A stretch of DNA of 64,000 bases from Deroplatys truncata (Eukaryota > Arthropoda > Insecta > Mantodea > Mantidae). Positions 43,570 through 54,707 of the stretch are shown here, piece by piece. Location: contig CM060978.1 in assembly GCA_030765065.1 (NCBI GenBank), positions 117,086,192-117,150,191 of the forward strand. The letters are read 5' to 3'. A program made the translations under genes and the position numbers. The first letter of the stretch is position 1, and each line of letters opens with the position of its first letter. The notes under the pieces are model-generated. The model was given only the letters and a program-made list of their open reading frames with translations, was not told where the DNA came from and did not search any database.

Positions 43570-45730
43570 ACACTGTCAATTAATGTTCATACTTTCACTA
43601 TCTTTTATTATATCTTCTACCTAGAAGTTTCTCAAGCGCCTCAATATTCTACTCACTCTTTACAGCAGTCATGTTTCAGAGAATCAAAAGAAAGATGCGC
43701 TTGTTATCAAAAAGGTAAAAGTGCTTGTTATTGCGCTCTTGAATTTTTAGGTGTTTGATAAAACGGATGATGCAATTCAATGGGTTAGTTCTTTAGATAA
43801 AGGGTACCTAGTTTTTTTCTACCCTAAGTGGAAAGAAATAATGCTCCCAAATAACTGAGCTGGCATCTGGCATACCATTGCATTGAGAAGTAAGAACTGT
43901 ATCCCAAATCAGTCTTCAAAAGACCAGTAATATTTTCTGACATTTTTTCAACACATCTCCTAACTGTTCAGCCTGACAAGTGAACAGAACTTATGGCAGA
44001 AATTATCTCTGATTTGTTTTGAAAGTTTTTAAATAAAGAGTCTGCAACTTGTATAACACTTTTTTAACATACTCGCCATCTTCAATAATCTATTTTTGCC
44101 CCCTTTTCTTTTTGCAAATTGTGATATTTTATAAAAGCAGGTGCGACAGCTTTATTTCTGTTAGTGAATGTTGTTAAACAAGGCTGTTAGCCAGCAGTCA
44201 ATTTTTAAGCTGTTTAACCTTCTCTTTCTGATATTACTGTTTGGAGGAAACTCAGCATTTATTTTCGAATGATATGTGTTAGAGGTCACTCCACATTACC
44301 TTTCTTTTCCACAGCGATGCTAACCTTGCACAATAAAAAAAACACACACACACACTCTCTCTCTCTGCCTCCCCTTCAGTTAAAAAAATAATCATGCTCT
44401 CACTACATTTTCTGCTTTTTAGCACGATGCATTATTCTTCTTGCAGATTACTAGAATAAATCAGGCACACACAGTCCTAATGATGACATTACAAAATCAC
44501 AAAAACAAGGCAACAAAACAAAGAAGAGAACTGTTGGAACAATACACACACACACTACTGCAGGTCAGACTTCAAACTTCCCAGGTTGCACTCTGCACTA
44601 GGATGAACTCGACTACAGGAGGCCAGAAGGGAGTGAGCAGATTGTTGCCTTCCTGCAGTGACAAAACCAACTCAATGGTTACTGCTTGGCCCATGGATGG
44701 TGACTGAGCCTCACTGGTTTGGCCACTAAATGAAAAAGTCGACTTTGCTAAAATTTCCTGATATGGCATGGTGCCGGTTGATCGCGATTGACACATTGCC
44801 AACCTCTGATGTACATTATATTTCCCTGGAGTCTTAATCTGTTGCTACTTCCACTGTAAATGACTTGCCATCCTTAAGTTTGTACATATGTGCACACAAA
44901 TTCACTTGCACAAAATTGCATATATTCTAACAATATAAGATACATCAATCAAGCATTTTGTCAGAATAGCTGACTATATAACACAACACAATCTATGAAA
45001 TACTATAAAAAAACTGCCTGTAAAAAACTAAATACTATAGCAAATACTATAAATGATTCACCAGATTTTCTCATATACTACAAATGCCCTGTGTTTCTGT
45101 CACTTTAGTCATGTAACACACTTCCAACTGGTAGTCAAGTTGTGTTAACATTTTCCCACATACTATAAGTGTCTTATGTATTCTTTTAGTCACATAACAC
45201 GCTTTCAAGTAGTAGTAGTCAAATTCTGTTTAAGATTTTGCCACATACATCCTGAAAATATCTTATGTATCCCTTTAGCCACATAACATGTTTCCAAGTG
45301 GTAGTCGACTTTGATCCAATTATTTTGTAACATATCCCCTAACAATGATCATCATAGCAGCATGGTGCATTTTCTGCTCTACCAAGGCTGTTGGCAGTGA
45401 GAGTTACACATTTTTATCACTACCTAACTTCTGGATCTCTGCATATGGCATTTCGATGAGAATGGATTACCTCAGTTTACATAGCCTTTCACTTCTACTG
45501 ATCTAATGTCTTGTGACATTCTTCTTTGGAGTAAATTAAGGACTAGTTTACATACCCCTACTGCTAAAAGTAATGATAGAGTTCAAGGAATATATCACTT
45601 TGCTGTGATGACCAATGGCAGCAGAATGCTACAAACTTATGGACAGAACCCAACTATCACTTGGACAAGTGGTTTTTTGAAGAAAGAGGCAGACACTGAA
45701 CATTTGTAGTGTATGATGAACAGCTAGTAA
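43570..45730. other. PUSL1 intron spacer
   Basis: About 2.1 kb without a recognised element. It contains a CA/CT microsatellite at 44343-44366. Between about 45070 and 45320 a loosely tandem unit recurs three times (CACATAACACGCTTTCAAGT, then CACATAACATGTTTCCAAGT and similar), with about 95-bp spacing. Confidence 0.45.
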
Positions 45731-45734
45731 ATTT

Positions 45735-45855
45735 TAATTAATTGTTCTTTCACACATGCCGTGTATAGGCTATAGCTCGAAAGATAGAATCAGACTGAAA
45801 AATTCATTGCCATAGCTGGAATTTAAACCATGGATCATGGCTTTCTATGCCATTG
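45735..45855 (-). mobile_element. SINE relic related to 6745-7235
   Basis: It shares TTAATTGTTCTTTCACACA, CCGTGT, AGATAGAATCAGA and GACTGAAAAATTCA with the two SINE copies near 7 kb. The tRNA-like head is cut short after a decayed B box. Confidence 0.65.
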
Positions 45856-45994
45856 CTGTTGGTAAATCTGTTATTTTCATGTGTAGAGAGAGAGAAGGGT
45901 GGGGGGGGGAGGCTTTGGAAAATACCATGTTTTGAACTCTGATAAACTGCTATAGTAATTCTACTGTATTAGCAATTTATAAGCAAACAAAAAA

Positions 45995-46820
45995 AAACCC
46001 TGATGTGTTGCATTCACATGATTTTGTCTACTCATTCTTCTACAAACTCTTCTAGCAAAAGCTTACTCTTCTATCTATTTCTTGTTGATCAACAAACTTT
46101 CGTTACACATTTACTCACTTCATTGTAAGTAGGCAGAAGGATACAGTACGTTCAAGCAATATTCAGATTTTTAAAAAGTGGTCACTATGTAATGCCTTTG
46201 AAACTCTATACTCTTTGCAAGTCAATGAGAAAAAATAAATAGCGACTTTCCACTCAAGATAAGTATAACTATTTAAAATTCAAATCAATAACAAAGAATA
46301 TCTCGGAAATGGTTAATAGCACAACAAAATTTATTCAACATAAATTGTGCTTTAATGAAATCTAAGTTTTTTTGTGTAGTAAGATTTGTTTATCTATTAC
46401 GGTTTACCAATTATATAAAAGTTATTCAGAATAAAAATTGAGTACTTCAAACGTTATTCACAGAAAATTCAAGACACATTATTTCCTGCAAATATCTTAA
46501 ACATATGGCATTTTATTCAAAATTATTAAGAGCCATTTTTGAGAAAATCTAAAATAGCAAAAAATGTAATGAGTAGTTTGAGGTGGGGGAATTTTCTGGA
46601 AAATATTTGTGTTGCATCCTTGGAAGATGCTGAACTTAAATGTCACGCTGGGTATTTAACTAACCTTTTGCTTTTGTGTTATACTGCTCTCTCTCTCACA
46701 CACACATCCAACCTGTTTCTAAAGATAATATTTTTTTTGGATTCAGGGGACCTCAAAATATGTGTTTCCAACTGAATCTGATTATCAAATTTTTGGGTGG
46801 AATGCAATATTTCCTCTATG
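45995..46820 (+). repeat. Family A repeat, copy A11, 16 bases from a splice donor
   Basis: Diverged plus-strand copy starting TGATGTGTTGCATTCACATG and keeping the AGGTGGGGGAATTTTCTGG block, a CA tract and ATTTTTGGGTGGAATGCAAT. It stops at CCTCTATG about 16 bases before the PUSL1 exon 2 donor, so it lost its final TAGTAGAGAAAGTAA. Confidence 0.8.
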
Positions 46821-46836
46821 AATGCAAATAGCTTAC

Positions 46837-46971
46837 CTCAGATTAAGTTTGGCTTTCCTCAAGTAACGATTATAATGGTATGGGAGATATTCTATATTAT
46901 AAACATTTCCTTTTGGATGCTCCAAATCTACATGTGCTGCGGAACGTAATGCATGAACTCCTTGGTCTGTC
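46837..46971 (-). CDS. PUSL1: PUSL1-like tRNA pseudouridine synthase, second recognised exon (catalytic Asp)
   Basis: 135 bases between an acceptor (ATTTTGCAG|G) and a donor (CTGAG|GTAAGC). The leading G completes the Arg codon begun in exon 1, so the join reads SSRTDQGVHALRSAAHVDLE. R-T-D-x-G-V-H-A is the pseudouridine synthase signature of the TruA family, and its Asp is the nucleophile that attacks the target uridine. The exon continues HPKGNVYNIEYLPYHYNRYL to KLNL(R). A family A repeat ends just downstream in the intron. Confidence 0.94.
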
Positions 46972-47051
46972 CTGCAAAATAATTAAACAAGTTAATACAT
47001 TTTTAAAAATTCATAAATTAATATTTTAATACATTTATTTAAATTGCATAC

Positions 47052-47180
47052 CTGCTTGAAACATACACATGTGGTTCATTCACTGTTTTAAGTAGCTTTG
47101 AACATATTTCCAAAATGCCTTGCACTGAATTGGGGTCAGGCTTGTTTGGTTCAAATCGCGTTACTTGCTTTTGAACTGCT
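47052..47180 (-). CDS. PUSL1: PUSL1-like tRNA pseudouridine synthase, first recognised exon
   Basis: 129 bases between an acceptor (TGTGTTGCAG|A) and a donor (AAGCAG|GTATGC), separated by only 80 bases from the next exon. It encodes AVQKQVTRFEPNKPDPNSVQ, GILEICSKLLKTVNEPHVYV and SS(R). VQG-LE and the V-SSR-TD lead-in fit TruA, and the pattern is closer to PUSL1 (mitochondrial tRNA pseudouridine synthase-like) than to PUS1 or PUS3. The five exons give about 300 codons. The missing N-terminal exon should carry the Y-G-xF-G-Q strand and probably a targeting peptide; I did not find it up to 64000. Confidence 0.9.
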
Positions 47181-47870
47181 CTGCAACACACAATTTTTGT
47201 TACAACCAAGGATAATAGCAGAATGACGGGTATGCTTTCTGGAGGAAGGATTATATGGGATCAGAATTATAATAAAGAAATTTAAGGATCTTTTAACTTT
47301 GTAAGACTACTAAATAATGCAATCATACATATATGAAAAAAAGTAGCTTGCATGATGAATTTCAAAGTCACTTTTGTTTTCATAAATTGACATGGTAGCC
47401 CCAGCCAAAACTTACACACAGATTCAGGCACTTAAAACTAATCATCTTTATCTCCTATATTAGTATTGTTTTGGACAAGCTATTTACAAGAGATTGAAGG
47501 TAAAAACACCTAAGGTAAAAACATTTAGCCCATAGAGAGCATGGAAAAAGAGCATATATTATCAACAACTTAAAAGAGTATAAATCCTTATCAGGAGCTA
47601 AACTTTATGTGGATCTAGGGTGATGCAATATGAAACAGTATAAAAAAACACATGAGAAGTACAACATAATGTTTAAAAGCAATATTTCAGAACACTACTA
47701 GTCCTTCCTCAGGCGTTATAAAGTTAACATGCAGTAGCAGCTTGTGAGTATACATTTTGGGTGTTCACCAAATTTTAGTCAGACAACCCTGAAAATGTAC
47801 AATAGCATCTGCTGCATGATAGTTATGATTGTGAACAAAGAGATACAACTAAGTCAATAATAATAATAAT

Positions 47871-47943
<73 letters not shown>

Positions 47944-48445
47944 CTTAACTTGTCTGATGAAAGAAAGGGTTATTTTTGTGGATGTTTGTTGTATACATAA
48001 TTAATGCACCATTTTAGGGCAAGAGCAAAGCAATGTGTACATTAAATTGTAGTTGAGATTATGGATGGTATGGAGAAATCAGAAGAAGCTTTTGCACTTG
48101 TGCATGTTACCTAATTTTGTGATTCTAACTTCTGCCATAGTGTGCTACCACCTAGCGGCACTAACGTAAATGGTGGATGGTGATGGTGGAAACAGAGTGT
48201 GGGGAAAACTTTGCATGCTAGTGGACTTGCTCTTCAAGTATACATAACCTGTATGTATTTGAACCCATAAGGCATCATACCAATTGCTCATGCGCAGAGC
48301 TCCTTAAAACGAGCACAACCCAAGATGTTTTAGGAACCCTGTTGCAATATGTTTCATCGAATTTAGAGAAATAGTGCGGCAGATTTAAATGCCACACTAT
48401 TTTAAATTACCACATATACTTTACATTTAATAGCACTAGGAAAAA
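47181..48445. other. PUSL1 upstream intron spacer
   Basis: AT-rich intron with an AAT microsatellite (47857-47942). A GC-richer patch (48120-48360) contains CCACCTAGCGGCACTAACG and CCAATTGCTCATGCGCAGAG; it looks like a repeat but has no second copy here. Confidence 0.4.
47857..47942. repeat. (AAT)n microsatellite
   Basis: About 28 AAT units with one interruption near the start. Confidence 0.95.
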
Positions 48446-49296
48446 AATCTGATGTGTTACACTCACATGACTTTCTCTACTCTTGTACAAACTATTTTTA
48501 AAAACGCTTATTCTCCATCTACTTCATGTTAATCGAGATAAACTTTGCAGACTCTATCTTATTGCTAATTTTCTTGTAGATGTAAGGGGAATATATATTT
48601 ACAAGAGCAATATAGATATACAGTAGCCTTTAAGCATACACATATCTCTTAATAGCTGGTTGCTAGGTGCAGCACCATTCCCTTTGCCACAGATTAATAC
48701 TCTTTGCATATCCAAGACAAAAAAATGAATAACGAATTCCCATTTGAGAAAATTATTGAAAAATTTAAGGGAATAACAACCAATATCTCAAAAATGGTTC
48801 ACTCAACAAAAAAGATGTATATGACATAAATTGTGTATTTTAACGTGATCTACATTTTCTGTGTAGTAAAATTTTGTCTATCTCTTATGGTTTACCAATT
48901 ATGCAAAAGTTGTTCACAATGAAGAATACTTTTGGAGACATTCCCAGAAAATTCAAGATATACATTTTATTTGTCATGAAAATATCTTAAACATATGATA
49001 TTTTAAACAAAATCGTTAGAGCCATTTTTGAGAAAATTAAAATTTTCAAAAAATGTTCCATGTAAAGGGTAATCTGGGGTGGGGGGATTTTCTTGAAAAC
49101 CTTTGTGTCGCATCTCTGGAAGATACTGAACCTAAATACCAAGTTTGGTGTTTATCCGACTGTTTGTTTCTGAGTTATGGCACGCGCACACGCACGCACA
49201 CACACACACACACACTTCCAAAAATGCCTTTTTTGGATTCTGGGGGTCTCAAAACATATATTTCCGGTGAAATCTTGGTATTGAATGTTTGGGTGG
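48446..49296 (+). repeat. Family A copy A12, 5' piece (split by a LINE)
   Basis: This piece starts TCTGATGTGTTACACTCACA and runs to GTTTGGGTGG at 49287-49296. There the 6 kb LINE is inserted; the remaining 3' end of the copy resumes at 55315. A CA tract at 49183-49214 lies at the usual family A position. Confidence 0.9.
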
Positions 49297-49311
49297 TGAT
49301 GATGATGATGA

Positions 49312-49372
49312 TATGCGACTTAAGGGCGCTAAACTGCGGAGGTCATCAGCGCCCTTACAATGCATAAAATAT
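49312..49372 (-). other. Conserved 3'-end hairpin of the LINE
   Basis: AAGGGCGCT (49322-49330) and AGCGCCCTT (49348-49356) form a perfect 9-bp stem with a 17-base loop, 25 bases from the TCA-repeat tail at 49297-49311. In LINEs such 3' structures are thought to be recognised by the element's own reverse transcriptase; here that is inference. Confidence 0.75.
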
Positions 49373-49693
49373 AAAGTCAAAATATAAAAGACAGGTAAAA
49401 GAACCGCATAATTAAAAAACGGGACGTAACCCGCGATGTCCAAAAGGCTAAAAATAGCAATAAGATAACAATAACAACAACAACAACAATAATAACAATA
49501 ATATCAATAACAACAATAATAACAATACAAATATCTGAAAAAACCAACACACTAAAAGCATAGGCAATAAACGATTAAAACGTGTCAAGAACTGTAGAAT
49601 GCGAGGGACATGAGTGCCATATGTCCACTGGGAATTAGAGTCCCCATAAAAACTGACAGAATAAAAGTACTAAGCTAAAAGACGCTCAACGCA

Positions 49694-51127
49694 TTAAATG
49701 CGCAGAGTAAAATCGCTATCATGAATAAAACGTAAAACACATTCTACAGCACGCGTGTCGTCTGCCAAAACGTTGGCTAGGCCAATAGGCAGACCCACAC
49801 GGGCACGCAATGCAGCTAAAACCTGACACTCTGTTAAAATATGACACACCGTTAAGGGCACGTCACACTGCCCACAGAGTGGTGCGGGGTCACCACTGAG
49901 CAAATACCTATAACTAAAAACACAATGTCCAATCCGTAAACGAACTAAAATTACCTCTTCCCTACGACATGAACGAGAAGAGGTACCCCAGATCAACGGG
50001 AAAGGCTTAACCTCCCGCAAACTTGTTCCCCCGGAGGGCCGTCCACTCATCGCGCCAGCGCGAGAGGATGCGGCGACGTAAAATAACACACGAATCTGAC
50101 GAGGGAACAACAGAAGTAAAAAATCTGGGTAATAAAATCGCCGATTTCGCAGCGGCGTCGGCAGACTCATTACCTGAGATGCCCACATGACCTGGAATCC
50201 ACACGAAGGACACGCTGATGCCAGAGACACCAAGCGAGTGGAGCAGGTCATGTATGCGCTGTACGAGTGGGTGGTAATGGTACAGCGCATGAATAGCCTG
50301 AAGGGCACTCAGAGAGTCCGTACAAATAAAACAGTGCCGTAAGTCGTGCCGCTGGATGTGTAAAACAGATTGATAAATGCTAAAAAGTTCGGCGGTAAAA
50401 ATTGAACATTGTCCAGGTAAACGAAAAGTAAAACTCTGTACACCAAAAACAAAGGCACATCCTACTCCAACATCAGTCTTAGACCCATCAGTATATATAA
50501 AATGACAGTCCCCGAACTGCGCCTGTAGTCTAACAAGGCGGATCTAAGAACAGAAGCAGGGGTCGCATTTTTCGGCATCGACGTTAGCCCAAGGTGGATG
50601 TGGGCCTCAGCGCGCGACCATGGAGGAAAACGCGTTTCCCCTCGGGTAAGGGCCGGCGCTGGCGGAACGTCCAAATGCCGAAGTAGCAGTCGAAATCGAA
50701 CCCCTGGAGGGAGCAAAGCAGAGGAGCTAACTAAATATTGCCGGTCAAGTGAATCCTCGTAAAATGCCGCGAAGGACGGGTGGTCAGGCAAGCTGGAGAG
50801 TCGACAGGCATAGCTACATAAGAGCATCTCACGCCTGAAAGACAGCGGAGGCTCTGCAGCCTCAGCATAAAGACTGGGCACGGGGCTAGTTGGAAAGGCC
50901 CCTGTAGCGACTCTAATACCACGATGATGAATGGGATTCAAACGACGTAACACAGATGGACGTGCCGACGAATAAACAATACACCCGTAATCAAGTTTGG
51001 ATCGGACCAAAGAGCGATAAAGGCGAAGAAGGACGGTCCGATCAGCTCCCCAGGATGTGCCACTTAAAACACGTAAAAGATTAAGACACACTTTGCTTTT
51101 AAAAAGGAAACGTGCGAGGTCCAACAC
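49694..51127 (-). pseudogene. LINE ORF2 C-terminal part: thumb, RNase H and Cys motif, frameshifted
   Basis: Three successive minus-strand frames continue ORF2. 51127-50462 carries the thumb region (LRVLSGTSWGADRTVLLRLY, YRSLVRSKLDYGCIVYSSA). About 50520-50007 holds the RNase H: YTDGSK, FTAELFSIYQSV, TDSLSALQAI and WIPGHVGISGNESADAAAKS, with the D-E-D-D residues of the family visible. 50040-49694 holds a Cys/His tail (CGQCDVPLTVCHILTEC). Frame changes lie near 51090, 50510 and 50030. Each is a small indel, consistent with recent decay. Confidence 0.88.
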
Positions 51128-53364
51128 AACTTCCTATCAAAAATCAACCCCAAAAATTTCGCCTCGTCTGCAAACGGAAGTATCCCTGGCCCAAGATGGA
51201 GAGAGGGCGGAGGGAAATACTTCCGGCGCCAGAAGTTGATGCAGACGGATTTCTCGGCGGAGAAATTAAAGCCGTTGGCGTTACTCCAGGCGTAGAGACC
51301 GTCGATACAGCGTTCGAGTAGACAGGTCCGCCGTGAACTACAATAAATGGCAAAATCATCAACAAAAAGGGACGATGAAATGCCAGGTGGAATACAATCA
51401 ACAATGGGATTGATAGCAATCGCAAAAAGTGTGACACTGAGTACAGAGCCCTGCGGTACTCCGTTCTCTTGAATAAAACGACTAGATAAAACCGAGCCCA
51501 CACGTACACGAAAGACGCGGTCCGTCATGAACTCCCGAAGAAATATGGGAAGACGACCGCGGATATTCCATGCGTGAAGTGTACGTAAAATGCCGCCCCT
51601 CCAACAAGTGTCATAAGCTTTCTCCAGGTCAAAAAACACAGCCACGGTTTGACACTTTCTCAGAAATCCATTCATAACATGCGTCGACAGGGACACCAGA
51701 TGGTCGACGGTAGAGCGATAACGACGAAATCCGCACTGAGCGTTCGCTAAAAGTTTCTGAGACTCAAGCCACCATGTCAACCGCCCGTTGATCATGCGCT
51801 CCATCACCTTGCAAATGCAACTGGTGAGGGAGATAGGGCGGTAGCTGGAAGGTAGTTGGCGATCCTTCCCAGGCTTAAGAATAGGGACAATGGTGGCTTC
51901 GCGCCAAACGGAAGGAAAAACGCCGTCTTGCCAAATACGGTTATAGACCTGTAAGAGAAAGAGCTTACTGTCGGCTGAAAGGTGCTTTAACATCAGGACA
52001 TGAATGCCAACCGGGCCAGGAGCGGAGTGCCTAGAGCAATGAAGAGCGTGCTCCAGCTCCCACATTGTAAAAAGTTCGTTATAACATTCTGTGTTAGCAG
52101 ACCTAAAATTATATGGTGCAGAATCCAGCCGGTCTTTAATAGAGCGAAAGCCGGCTGAATAATGGTCTGAACCGGAAACCGCCTCAAAGGCAGCACCCAG
52201 AGTGTTAGCGATGGCAGCCGGATCCACTATGGCGGCATTAGAAACCTGAAGGCCAGAAACAGTACAATGCGACACTTTACCTGAGAAGCGACGAAGTTTA
52301 TCCCAAACAACAGATGAAGGCGTAAAGCGATTAAAAGACTCGACAAAACGAGCCCACGACGCCTTCTTGCTATCCTGTATAGTGCGACGAGCCCTGGCGC
52401 GCGATTGTTTAAAAGTTACCAAATTATCAAGTGTAGGGTGGCGCCGAAACACCCTAAGTGCAGTCCTACGAGCACGAACGGCGTCCCGACAATCCTCGTT
52501 CCACCAAGGAACAGGCATTCGCCGAGGTTGAGAGGATGAACGGGGAATTGCGCGTTCGGCAGCAGAGAAAATAGTAGACGCAAGGTACTGCACTAGTTGG
52601 TTAATGTCGGTGAAGGGCTGGTCGTCAAAATGCACGAGGCTGGAATACAAACTCCAGTCGGCTTTTGGGAATATCCAGGTAGGTACTCTGGAATGTTGTG
52701 CGTGGTGTGACAGAAGAGAAACGATGCAGGGGTAATGGTCGCTGGAGTAGGTGTCAGCGACGACGTTCCACAGCAGACGACTAGCAAGCTGGAGGGAGCA
52801 AACGGCAAGGTCCAGGTGTGAGAATGTACCAGAAGAATCGGAAAGAAAAGTAGGCTCACCTGTATTGAGGATTGAAAGATTGAACTGGTAAAAAATGTCG
52901 GAAAGAAGAGTTCCCCTCGCACAAGCCCTTGGCGAACCCCATAGTGGGTGATGGGCATTAAAATCTCCCAACAGAAGAACTGGTGTTGGGAGAGCGGACA
53001 GAAGATCTCGAATGTCCGCGGGAGCGAGTGGAGACGATGGAGGTGAATACACAGAACAAACAGAAAAGAAAAAACCGGGTAACTGCAGTCTAATGGCAAC
53101 AGCTTGCAAGTCGGACGTAAGAGCGAGAGTTTGAAAATAAACGTCGTTACGCACTAACAACATAACACCTCCATGGGCAGGAGCGCCCTCCACCGGTTCA
53201 AGATCGTAGCGAACCGGAGTGTACCCTCGGAGATCGAAAGGGTCTTGAGGGCGAAGCTTGGTCTCCTGCAAACATACGACCATAGGGGAATGGGAACGCA
53301 ATAAAAGTTGCAGTTCCGCCCTATGCGATCGAACACCACGTAAATTCCAGCTCAGGATAGCCAT
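51064..53364 (-). CDS. LINE ORF2: AP endonuclease and reverse transcriptase
   Basis: A 766-codon frame starting 20 bases after ORF1 ends. Residues 1-220 are an AP-type endonuclease: SWNLRGV (5-11), LQETK (32-36, catalytic Glu), LLGDFNAHHPLWGS (131-144) and SDHYPC (208-213). Residues about 430-720 are the reverse transcriptase: SYRPISLTSCICKVMERMI (507-525), FFDLEKAYDT (577-586), NGVPQGSVLS (634-643) and the catalytic FVDD (667-670). The frame ends prematurely at AKCVLIFYVF because of a frameshift; thumb and RNase H follow in other frames. The encoded enzyme would nick target DNA and prime reverse transcription there. Confidence 0.93.
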   Translation of the reverse strand: MAILSWNLRGVRSHRAELQLLLRSHSPMVVCLQETKLRPQDPFDLRGYTPVRYDLEPVEGAPAHGGVMLLVRNDVYFQTLALTSDLQAVAIRLQLPGFFFSVCSVYSPPSSPLAPADIRDLLSALPTPVLLLGDFNAHHPLWGSPRACARGTLLSDIFYQFNLSILNTGEPTFLSDSSGTFSHLDLAVCSLQLASRLLWNVVADTYSSDHYPCIVSLLSHHAQHSRVPTWIFPKADWSLYSSLVHFDDQPFTDINQLVQYLASTIFSAAERAIPRSSSQPRRMPVPWWNEDCRDAVRARRTALRVFRRHPTLDNLVTFKQSRARARRTIQDSKKASWARFVESFNRFTPSSVVWDKLRRFSGKVSHCTVSGLQVSNAAIVDPAAIANTLGAAFEAVSGSDHYSAGFRSIKDRLDSAPYNFRSANTECYNELFTMWELEHALHCSRHSAPGPVGIHVLMLKHLSADSKLFLLQVYNRIWQDGVFPSVWREATIVPILKPGKDRQLPSSYRPISLTSCICKVMERMINGRLTWWLESQKLLANAQCGFRRYRSTVDHLVSLSTHVMNGFLRKCQTVAVFFDLEKAYDTCWRGGILRTLHAWNIRGRLPIFLREFMTDRVFRVRVGSVLSSRFIQENGVPQGSVLSVTLFAIAINPIVDCIPPGISSSLFVDDFAIYCSSRRTCLLERCIDGLYAWSNANGFNFSAEKSVCINFWRRKYFPPPSLHLGPGILPFADEAKFLGLIFDRKLCWTSHVSFLKAKCVLIFYVF

Positions 53365-53384
53365 GAATAGAAGGGATAAACTGT

Positions 53385-54707
53385 CTACTTAGAAGGGCGG
53401 CTTAAAAGAATCTTTTGCTTAACCTTTGGGCTCGGGCTTCTTGTATGGAGTTGGTCAGACTCCATAGCCTCCTCGAGGGGAGGGCCCACGCGCTCAGAGC
53501 CAGAAACCGACTCCAGCGCCGAGAATCGGTTCTGGGTGGCAACGGTTGAAGGGGGCCGCTGAGCGCGGCTTGTCCCAGGTGCGTCCTGGGACAGCGACCT
53601 CCGAGGAGGAGGAGGAGAAGGTGAACTTGGCTTGCCGCGCGCACGCGGAGGGTCTTTTAAAAAATCTTCCCTGCGGTATTTCTGCTTCGATTTCTTCTCA
53701 GGAGCTTGTGACTTCATACATTTTCGACCAGGTTTATAGGGCTTGGTAACAGTAATAGGCTTGGACGGCCGGGTGGTAGTGGCGGTCAATGCAGTCAAGG
53801 TCCAAGTTTGAGTCTCTGCATCCTTCCGGGGTACTGGCGAGGCAACAACAGAGCTAAAGGTACCAGATCGCAGGAGTGAAGGTTGGCGCGCATGGTAACG
53901 CCTCCGGGCTTCGGCGAAGGAGAGTTTTTCCTTAACCCGGATCTCCTGGATCGCCTTCTCGTCCAAAAAGCGCGGACAGTCGCCAAAGGAAGCAGAATGT
54001 GACCCTTTGCAATTGACGCAGACGGGGGCTGTTGAACAGGCACCTTCGTGTGAGGGCTGGCTACATGTGGCACAGATGTTAACGGCACTCTTACAGGAGA
54101 CTTGCGTATGCCCAAAACGTTGGCATTTAAAACAACGCAGACGTCTAGGAATATAAGGCCTCACAGAAATCCGTTCGTACCCTGCGGAAATGCTCGTGGG
54201 CAGATCGACGCCATCGAAGGTTATAAACAGGGTACGAGTGGGTACCAATACTCCGTCGCGTTTAGCCTGCACTCGATGAACTGCCGTTACCTTTTGGTCG
54301 GAAAGATATTCCACTAGCTCTTCGTCCGACATACCATCGAGGCTATGGGTGGTGATGACGCCTCGACAGGAATTCAAGGTACGGTGCTTCTCAACACGGA
54401 TAGGATAACCGTGGAGAAGCGTGGCGCTCAACAAGGACTTACTTTGTGCCTCGGACTTGCTTTGCACTAACAACGAACCATTACGAAGCCGAGTGCAGGA
54501 AAGAACCGGACCAGCAATTGAATCAATGCCCTTTTGGATAACAAAAGGGTTCACCTTCTCGAAAGTTTGACCTTCCTCGGTATGGGTAATCACTAAGTAA
54601 CAACCAGCTGTTGGCGGTGCTACTTCTGTTAATAAAACTTTGCGGCGCTTGTTGTTAACAATGGAGAAAGGGTGCTCCATAGCGAAAAAAATCCTCCACC
54701 ATTGCAA
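53385..54707 (-). CDS. LINE ORF1: nucleic-acid-binding protein with zinc knuckles
   Basis: 440 codons, intact. An RRM-like N-terminal half (about 35-185) precedes three Cys/His knuckles: RCFKCQRFGHTQVSC (191-205), CATCSQPSHEGAC (212-224) and CVNCKGSHSASFGDC (230-244). A basic segment with KLSFAEARRRY follows, then a Pro/Ser-rich tail. This is the standard ORF1 layout of Jockey/I-group LINEs; the protein coats element RNA. The start could be the first Met or Met10 (MEHPFS), both in frame. Minus-strand frame shadows here are not genes. Confidence 0.92.
   Translation of the reverse strand: MQWWRIFFAMEHPFSIVNNKRRKVLLTEVAPPTAGCYLVITHTEEGQTFEKVNPFVIQKGIDSIAGPVLSCTRLRNGSLLVQSKSEAQSKSLLSATLLHGYPIRVEKHRTLNSCRGVITTHSLDGMSDEELVEYLSDQKVTAVHRVQAKRDGVLVPTRTLFITFDGVDLPTSISAGYERISVRPYIPRRLRCFKCQRFGHTQVSCKSAVNICATCSQPSHEGACSTAPVCVNCKGSHSASFGDCPRFLDEKAIQEIRVKEKLSFAEARRRYHARQPSLLRSGTFSSVVASPVPRKDAETQTWTLTALTATTTRPSKPITVTKPYKPGRKCMKSQAPEKKSKQKYRREDFLKDPPRARGKPSSPSPPPPRRSLSQDAPGTSRAQRPPSTVATQNRFSALESVSGSERVGPPLEEAMESDQLHTRSPSPKVKQKILLSRPSK

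Noticed and set aside
44440-45709. Short ORFs at 44441-44802 and 45506-45709 as host exons
   Set aside because: No splice sites in register, no familiar domain, and the PUSL1 protein has no gap that would need an exon there.
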